From Ciona intestinalis (lineage: Eukaryota > Chordata > Ascidiacea > Phlebobranchia > Cionidae), in assembly GCF_000224145.3 (NCBI RefSeq), contig NW_004190396.2:1-64000 (forward strand): 64,000 nucleotides of DNA. Reading direction: 5' to 3'. Below the pieces are notes generated by a model. It was not told the origin of the DNA and did no database searches. It saw only the letters and a list, made by a program, of their open reading frames with translations. Made by a program: the position numbers and the translations under genes. Position 1 is the first letter of the stretch, and every line of letters starts with the position of its first letter. Positions 58,320 through 64,000 of the stretch are shown piece by piece.

Positions 58320-59443
58320 AATCACCCCTGTATTAACAATTGTTTTATTTTAACCACATTTCTCCATTATGACATCACAGTGGAATGTTGCTATGACGCT
58401 CAAGGCAAGATATGCAAATTAGGTTGATAACAAATAAACCTAATTTATGTTTCAGCTAAATTATAAATTAATAAAAACAAACAGAATATTTTCAGGCGAC
58501 AACAAAACAATAACCTTGAATTGGTTGCACTACTTTTACAAGACATACAAAATCCATTATTTATATGAAATAACTTCGAGATGTTGGTAATCCTATATTG
58601 TAAACTACAGCACTAAGTAATATTTGAGTATTTTTGTTTAACACAATAAATATAGGTTGATAGGTCTCCAAATATAATAAATAAATATTTAATTAGATTT
58701 TTGACGGCTAGTTTTACAAAGTGTCAACAAAACAACAACCTTGAATTGGTTGCAGCAACTTTACAAGGTGTTATCAATACAAATGTATCACAAAAGTTTT
58801 ACAAAATATAAATTAAAATGCAATTATTATTTTATTAATTAATGGCATTATAAATGTTTTGAATTAAAACAAACATTTTAAAACCACAACAATTAAACAT
58901 CACAACAGCCGTGTGTGATGTAAGCGAAGGTATTATGACATCACAGTCTAATGCATTGAGCCACACAAACATAGAAACAATATAAACAGGATTGCGACAG
59001 TTGAGCAGGAAGTAACTGTTGTGATGATGTCATAATGACTATTTCCGCGTTGAGACCTAATGTAGTGCAGAGCGTTGTGTTGTGTGAAAGTTAATGTTAT
59101 TACAAAAATCTATGAATTGCATTGTTGATTAAGGATATCATACGTGGTGTTGGAGGTAAACGTAGTGAATTATGACATGTTGGATTGCCGTCTTTACCTG
59201 CAATATTATGTGTTTGTGTCGTGTGAAAGTTATAATGTAATATGAACGTAATATTCAAAAAGTTATAACTTGCAGAGTTAGAATAAATAATGATGTTTAA
59301 GGCATGAGGTGTTGCCTGCATGCGCGCAAGTTTTTAGATGTTTACTCCTGCAGTGACATGGCTAATATGATGTTATACTTATAGTTGTCAAACATAGGAA
59401 ACCTCACTGATTAAACAACAATCATGTATTATTAAGCCATAAA
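58320..59443. promoter_or_regulatory. Head-to-head region between ERC and the GPCR
   Basis: 1.1 kb of AT-rich DNA upstream of both genes. A direct repeat of about 45 bp occurs at about 58500 and 58730 (shared AACCTTGAATTGGTTGCA and TTTTACAAG-type blocks). Several TGACATCA/TGATGTCA motifs. No gene seen. Confidence 0.4.
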
Positions 59444-62400
59444 ATGTCAATTGAAGAAAACTTTTCAAATCCGAGGATTTATGACAACAGTAATCAAGAC
59501 AATGGCTCGTTTATGATGTCACAAACTAATGAACTACTTATACAAATTGGTGAGAATTCTATTTTGTTGCAAATTATTCAATTTCCATTTATGTGTTGTT
59601 TTTTACTAATTGTTTATATACTGTTTAGCAAAATGTAGGTTTACAAGTAACCACAGATGTAACTTTGTGGGGAATTTTTTTTCTGTATGGCTGATAATTT
59701 AGACAACCCATTAATGACCACTGGGTTGCAGCAAATGCCGTTAAGTGACTTGTCCAAAGGCCCTTTTTACCCCCACATATTAAACCCCCTACCCCCAGGT
59801 CCATGGAGACACATAGGAATCCTGGTTGGGTTCTTAGTGATCGTTCTCGGAGCAGCGGGCAATGGGTTAACAGTGGCAGCATACGCAAGAAACAGAAACC
59901 TACAAACCTCATTCAACGTATTGATCGCTAATCTATGTTTAGTGGAGCTGGTGTTCTCAATCCTGGTGATTCCCCTCACAATACCAGGTTACATTACAGG
60001 GGTAAGATTAAATTAAAAACTGGGGAGGAAAGAATTTTGTTAGAGTGGATTTTAATATGTATGGATACAGTATGCATGTTGGAAAAATTGGAAAAATCTG
60101 GTCTAAATCCGAGGTATCTTGACAAGAACCTTACTCATACAGAATAGCATTGGCTTATCCCCAGTAGAGCTGCTAAAGCCATTGTAGAGTTTGGTGTGAA
60201 TACGTTATCAGCAAACTTGCAGACACGATTTTTATTTAATCTCAATTATCTCTACTTGGTTGCTGGTAAAGAATTCTTCGACAAAAACTTATCCTTAACC
60301 GCCAAACCCAGCTATACCAACGGTGTAATGCATTGCCTGATCATAACGTAACGGAGGATTCATCACTAGCGCCCATAACTAATACAATCTTCCCAGCTAA
60401 CCCCAAACCAAAACTATGCCCCAACGGTGCAACGCATTGCATAATAAATAACATAACGTAAAAGAAACCACGTAATTTAATGCTTTCTCACAAACCGCCA
60501 TCACAAACACACCTGCTAAATTCGAACCCGATATTTTAATGTTTACTTCGCTCCCCAATCAACTTTGACCCCAACCTACGATTTCTATGAATATGCTCAT
60601 CAAATTCCAATATTTCTATTTAAATCTAATCCAAATTTAAATAATTTATTTAAATAATTAAACCATAGTACCTATGATTAAACTAATTAAACCCGCGTGT
60701 ATTTCAACTTTAAATATCAGCATGACTTGACAAATATTTACCGTGAAAGGTCATATCATGACGTCATATACAAACCAAAACACACGGAGTTCGATTCCCG
60801 CCAAACACACAATATATGTTCACATGTGTTAAAATAAAACTGTATATTATTGTTTTTCCAAATCATTCATTACCCCCCAAATGTTATACACGAATTTATT
60901 TTACATTGTTCTTAAAGTTCGATAAATGTAAAAAGAAATCAAGGTATTTTTTCAAACATAATAACTTTTACATAAACGCTTTTTATAACGTAATGAGATG
61001 TGGTTCGCACCCCGCCTTGTTGTATCACCTCATCTACATAGAATAGTTGGGTTTAAAACATTATTATAATTATTTTTAACATAAAATGCAATATATCCTT
61101 TTATTTGATACATTGTGTTATAACCTCTCGTACACAATATATGGACGTTTAAAAGTTAAACTTTCAATAAATAATTTTCACCCCAAACTTTACCCCCAGC
61201 ACCCCGTATACTCTCACGCTGCATGTTCACTTGTGGGTTATCTCTATTACGTATCGCTTGCATCATCACTTCACAATCTGGTGGCAATCGCTGTTAATAG
61301 ATATGTGGGAATCGTGAAACCAAAACGGTAATTACACACAATATTAAATCATAAGATAACTTGACTTCTTATATTTAAATAAGGAACTGATGATGCCAGT
61401 TATTGCCACAATATATCTCTTTCATATTCTATTAGTTGCCCTTTGTTTGCTTCAATATGAAAGCTAGATCATGGGACGTACCACACATATTTCATGGTTT
61501 CTAATCATGTGCCATTTTGACATGATACACTATTATGACATCATCACCATTATGACATCATCACCATTATGACATCATCAGGTACCAGAAGCTCTTCACG
61601 GGTCGCCGATTAAGGATTTGCATCTTGACGATATGGTTGACCGCACCCTTGCTGTATCTACCCGTTGTTATTGGTGAGGAATTTTAATACAACATGGTTT
61701 TATTGTCAATTTCCTTCTCTTTGTTGTAAAAATAAATAAAATGGAATACTATAGACATATTCAAATAACATCCACTATATTCCACAGGTGGTGGAGTTGA
61801 ATGGAGGTCGAATACATTTAGATGCTCCATTGGTTCGGAAGGAATCGTGCCAGCTATTAAGTAGGTTGGGTTGTATACGGAACTATCACAAAGTTGCATA
61901 CGTGGTAACTTGTAAGCGGGCATGAGGTGTATGAAACAAAACACCCGTGTTATAACCTGAATACTTTAACATCATAGATAAACAAGTTACATTTATTTAT
62001 CTTTTCCTAATACCCAACAATCCCCACACACAGATGGTACAACCTGGTATTGAACATAATCTTTCAAGCTGTTCCCCTCGTGATATTGATTGCACTTTAC
62101 ACATCGATACTGAGGAAAGTACGAAGGATTCAATCCAAGATGAAACTTCATAAATCAACGAGTGTCAGTCGAGTGGTGAAGAAACCACTGGGTTAGTAAC
62201 AAATTGACTCAAATAAATTTTATATTTTTAACGCATTTTAAGAAACCTTTTCTCCAGTTGTTTTTACTGTACGATATTTTAACGACTGTTGAGTAAGTAA
62301 TACCTTGGCTTCTAAAACTACATATAATAAACTCATTAATAAAATAATTGACGAAACCCTTCATTAGAATGTCTGACATAATGTCACGATGATATCGGAC

Positions 62401-64000
62401 ACATGGTGTCGTATTGTAAACTAACATTCTTATCCCATTATCCCAGGCAGTGTTTCCAGCAACCAACCAAACCCATCCGGCAACACTAGCGATGACACCG
62501 ATAACGAACTTCGACCTTCAAGTCTTATAGAGGGGTTTAAGTTCAAACCCGTGCATGGTGGGTGTGATGTCATCAATGATGTCATAACAGTTTTCTATTC
62601 TATAAGAAAGAAACTGGGAAGCAGGCCATAGTTGGCACGCTTAAACAATAATTTTCTGCATTAATTGTTAAACATTGGGTTAGATTTGTTTCACAAGATT
62701 GTGCGTCAACTATCCCTTGGTGTTTATTATAACTTGCCCCATTACCCCATCCACAATATTGAACTGCTCAATTTCTTTCCAGTTGAAACAAGTTTTCATT
62801 CCGAGAGCGACCACCGCGTTAACTCAACCGGAACCGACCAATCACAGGAGGCGACGGTGGTCAAACGACCCAAGAAACGAAACAGCATCTGGGCGATATT
62901 ATTGCGCAATAGTCAGAAGATTGATCCAAAGTTTAATCCTCCGGAGATTGAACTCCCGGATGGTGGGAGCAACATGGGGAGCAACACTGGATGCGGGAGC
63001 ACGGGGGATGATCTCAGTGAGGCTGAGGATGAATTGAAACCTCCGGTCAATTTGAGGAAGAACAGCGGAACAATACGAGCCCTGAGGAGGAAGAAATCAC
63101 TTAGCGTCCCGACTTTACCTCAGTTTAACTCCCATAGTTGTGAGGATAAGTCAGAAGAACCGAGTGGGCAATATTTACAAGTGTCGAAATATCAAGACAC
63201 TGATTTATCCTTAAGTGATACAACCATGTCGCGCACCAAGTCAGCGTACAACCCACGCACACCGACTATCGAGGAACCCACTCTACGCACCAAGTCATCC
63301 TGGTCGGTACGGATAAAACAAAAGGGTTGGAGCAACTGGAGTATCCGTAGCAACAGCGACGTGGACGACGGACACCACAGGACAAGGTCGGGAACCATAG
63401 CGAGGAAAATTCAGGATAAACGAGCGAAAAAGTTGAAAGCTGACAAGCGAGCTAGGAGAAGGTAAGTTGCGATCATTGTTTTGGTGGTTGGAATATTTGC
63501 TTCTAGACCAGGTACAGGTCAAGGCTTGATGCCACCATTATGGGCGTATATGTCATTGGGCAAGACACAACGTTAATTGGTCCAACTCAGTGGTCACTAA
63601 TGGGTTGTCCAAATTATCAACCATACAGAAAAACAATCGCACACAAAGTTACATTGTGGTAACTCGTAAGCAGGCATGAGGTGTATGAAACAGAACACCT
63701 GTGTTAGAGTGACTGTCGTTGCCCGAACATACGAGGATAAATAAGTTACATTTGCGGTAATTTGTAAGCGGGCACGAGGTGTATGAAACAGAACACCCAT
63801 GTTATAACTTCTTTCATTCCTCCTTCACTAATATAAACAACTTACACCCGCCCACCTTAATACAACCCAAACCTCACCAGGGAGAAATTAATGAAGAAGC
63901 GACACGCTCGTGAACGACAACTTGTCTACAGTAGCTTAACAATCTGCATCGCGTTTGCCGTGTGTATTCTACCAACATCCGTGTTGTATCTTGTAACGGT
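59444..64000 (+). CDS. Class A GPCR with NRY motif and very long third cytosolic loop (3' end outside window)
   Basis: Exons: 59444..about 59549, 59799..60001, 61200..61327, 61582..61673, 61788..61860, 62034..62191, 62447..62557, 62783..63461, 63881..64000 (open). Phases agree. Helix 1 has GN (LGAAGNGLTV); helix 2 has NLCLVELVF with E in place of the usual D; helix 3 starts with the disulphide Cys and ends AVNRYVGIVKP, NRY instead of DRY. Helix 4 has the Trp, the second loop has Cys (FRCSIG), helix 5 has P and Y, and helix 6 has CILP. The loop between helices 5 and 6 exceeds 260 residues and is Ser/Arg-rich. NRY and the overall pattern suggest the melatonin/GPR84/Tre1-moody group; the ligand is unknown. 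Helix 7 is off the right edge. Confidence 0.85.
59645..59765 (-). repeat. SINE family A fragment in GPCR intron 1
   Basis: AGATGTAACTTTGTGGGGAA, CTGTATGGCTGATAATTTAG and CATTAATGACCACTGGGTTG; it ends just before the acceptor of exon 2. Confidence 0.7.
60255..60375. mobile_element. Possible MITE family D copy
   Basis: CTGGTAAAGAATTCTTCGAC at the left and GGAGGATTCATCACTAGCGC at the right resemble the inverted ends of the copy at 32685. Confidence 0.45.
61870..61965 (+). repeat. SINE family A 3' fragment in a GPCR intron
   Basis: GTTGCATACGTGGTAACTTG, GGCATGAGGTGTATGAAACA and AACACCCGTGTTATAACC. Confidence 0.65.
62610..62730 (+). mobile_element. Decayed MITE family C copy in a GPCR intron
   Basis: GGTTAGATTTGTTTCACAAG, CTGCATTAATTGTTAAACAT and CTATCCCTTGGTGTTTAT match the interior of the copy at 55925; the left end is lost. 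Confidence 0.5.
63500..63808 (+). repeat. SINE family A copy with doubled tail
   Basis: The body (GGTCAAGGCTTGATGCCACC, ATTGGTCCAACTCAGTGGTC, CCAAATTATCAACCATACAG) is followed by two successive tails, each with TGGTAACTCGTAAGC or GGTAATTTGTAAGC and GAGGTGTATGAAACAGAACA. It lies in the last visible GPCR intron. Confidence 0.72.

Overview
This is animal nuclear DNA, almost certainly from a Ciona-type tunicate. Genes are compact, with many short GT-AG introns and AT-rich non-coding sequence. The proteins are chordate orthologues (Wnt5, ERC/ELKS with a GIWA tail, Derlin-2, ATXN7L3, CLCC1, ILVBL, SLC35B4, TTC24-like). Short repeat families recur across the window. The assignment rests on protein and repeat recognition, not on a database search. 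I rebuilt gene models by joining exons on splice sites, reading phase and remembered family sequences; single exon edges may be off by 1-2 bases.

Layout. 0-9 kb: an immunoglobulin-superfamily gene (-, runs off the left edge) head to head with ATXN7L3 (+); ribosomal protein uL23/RPL23A (-) with a hAT-like element in an intron; a COX7A2L-like gene (-); and intronless CLCC1 (-). 9-17 kb: a 16-exon leucine-rich-repeat gene (+) and an unassigned seven-helix receptor (+). 17-26 kb: Derlin-2 (-) and the nucleotide-sugar transporter SLC35B4 (-). Both carry a segment present twice on either side of a 50-N gap, which looks like two haplotypes left in one scaffold. 26-38 kb: a TTC24-like TPR protein (-) ending in a CaaX box, and ILVBL (-) whose middle is missing around an N gap. 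39-50 kb: Wnt5 (-) with about 5 kb of upstream DNA. 50-51 kb: a 40-bp minisatellite carrying RNA polymerase III B-box-like sequences. 51-64 kb: the active-zone/cortical scaffold ERC (-) head to head with a class A GPCR (+) cut by the right edge.

The most unusual signal is a palindromic motif, consensus ATTGTGACGTCACAAT with core TGACGTCA, scattered at very high density. It is intact around the LRR gene and Wnt5, but mostly in TGACATCA/TGATGTCA form in and around the other genes, as expected if those bodies are CpG-methylated. It repeatedly forms the 3' splice acceptor (TGACGTCACAG|exon) and some small introns contain little else. Other notable items are a 29-bp minisatellite that has multiplied a splice donor about 11 times, a transposon insertion with its empty site in the same scaffold, a probable U12-type intron in Derlin, and near-perfect hairpins in the Wnt5 upstream DNA. 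I saw no retroviral, LTR or Polinton remains.

The genes do not form a pathway. They are unrelated neighbours: ER quality control (DERL2, CLCC1), nucleotide-sugar transport, lipid 2-hydroxyacyl metabolism, ribosome, respiration, chromatin and signalling.
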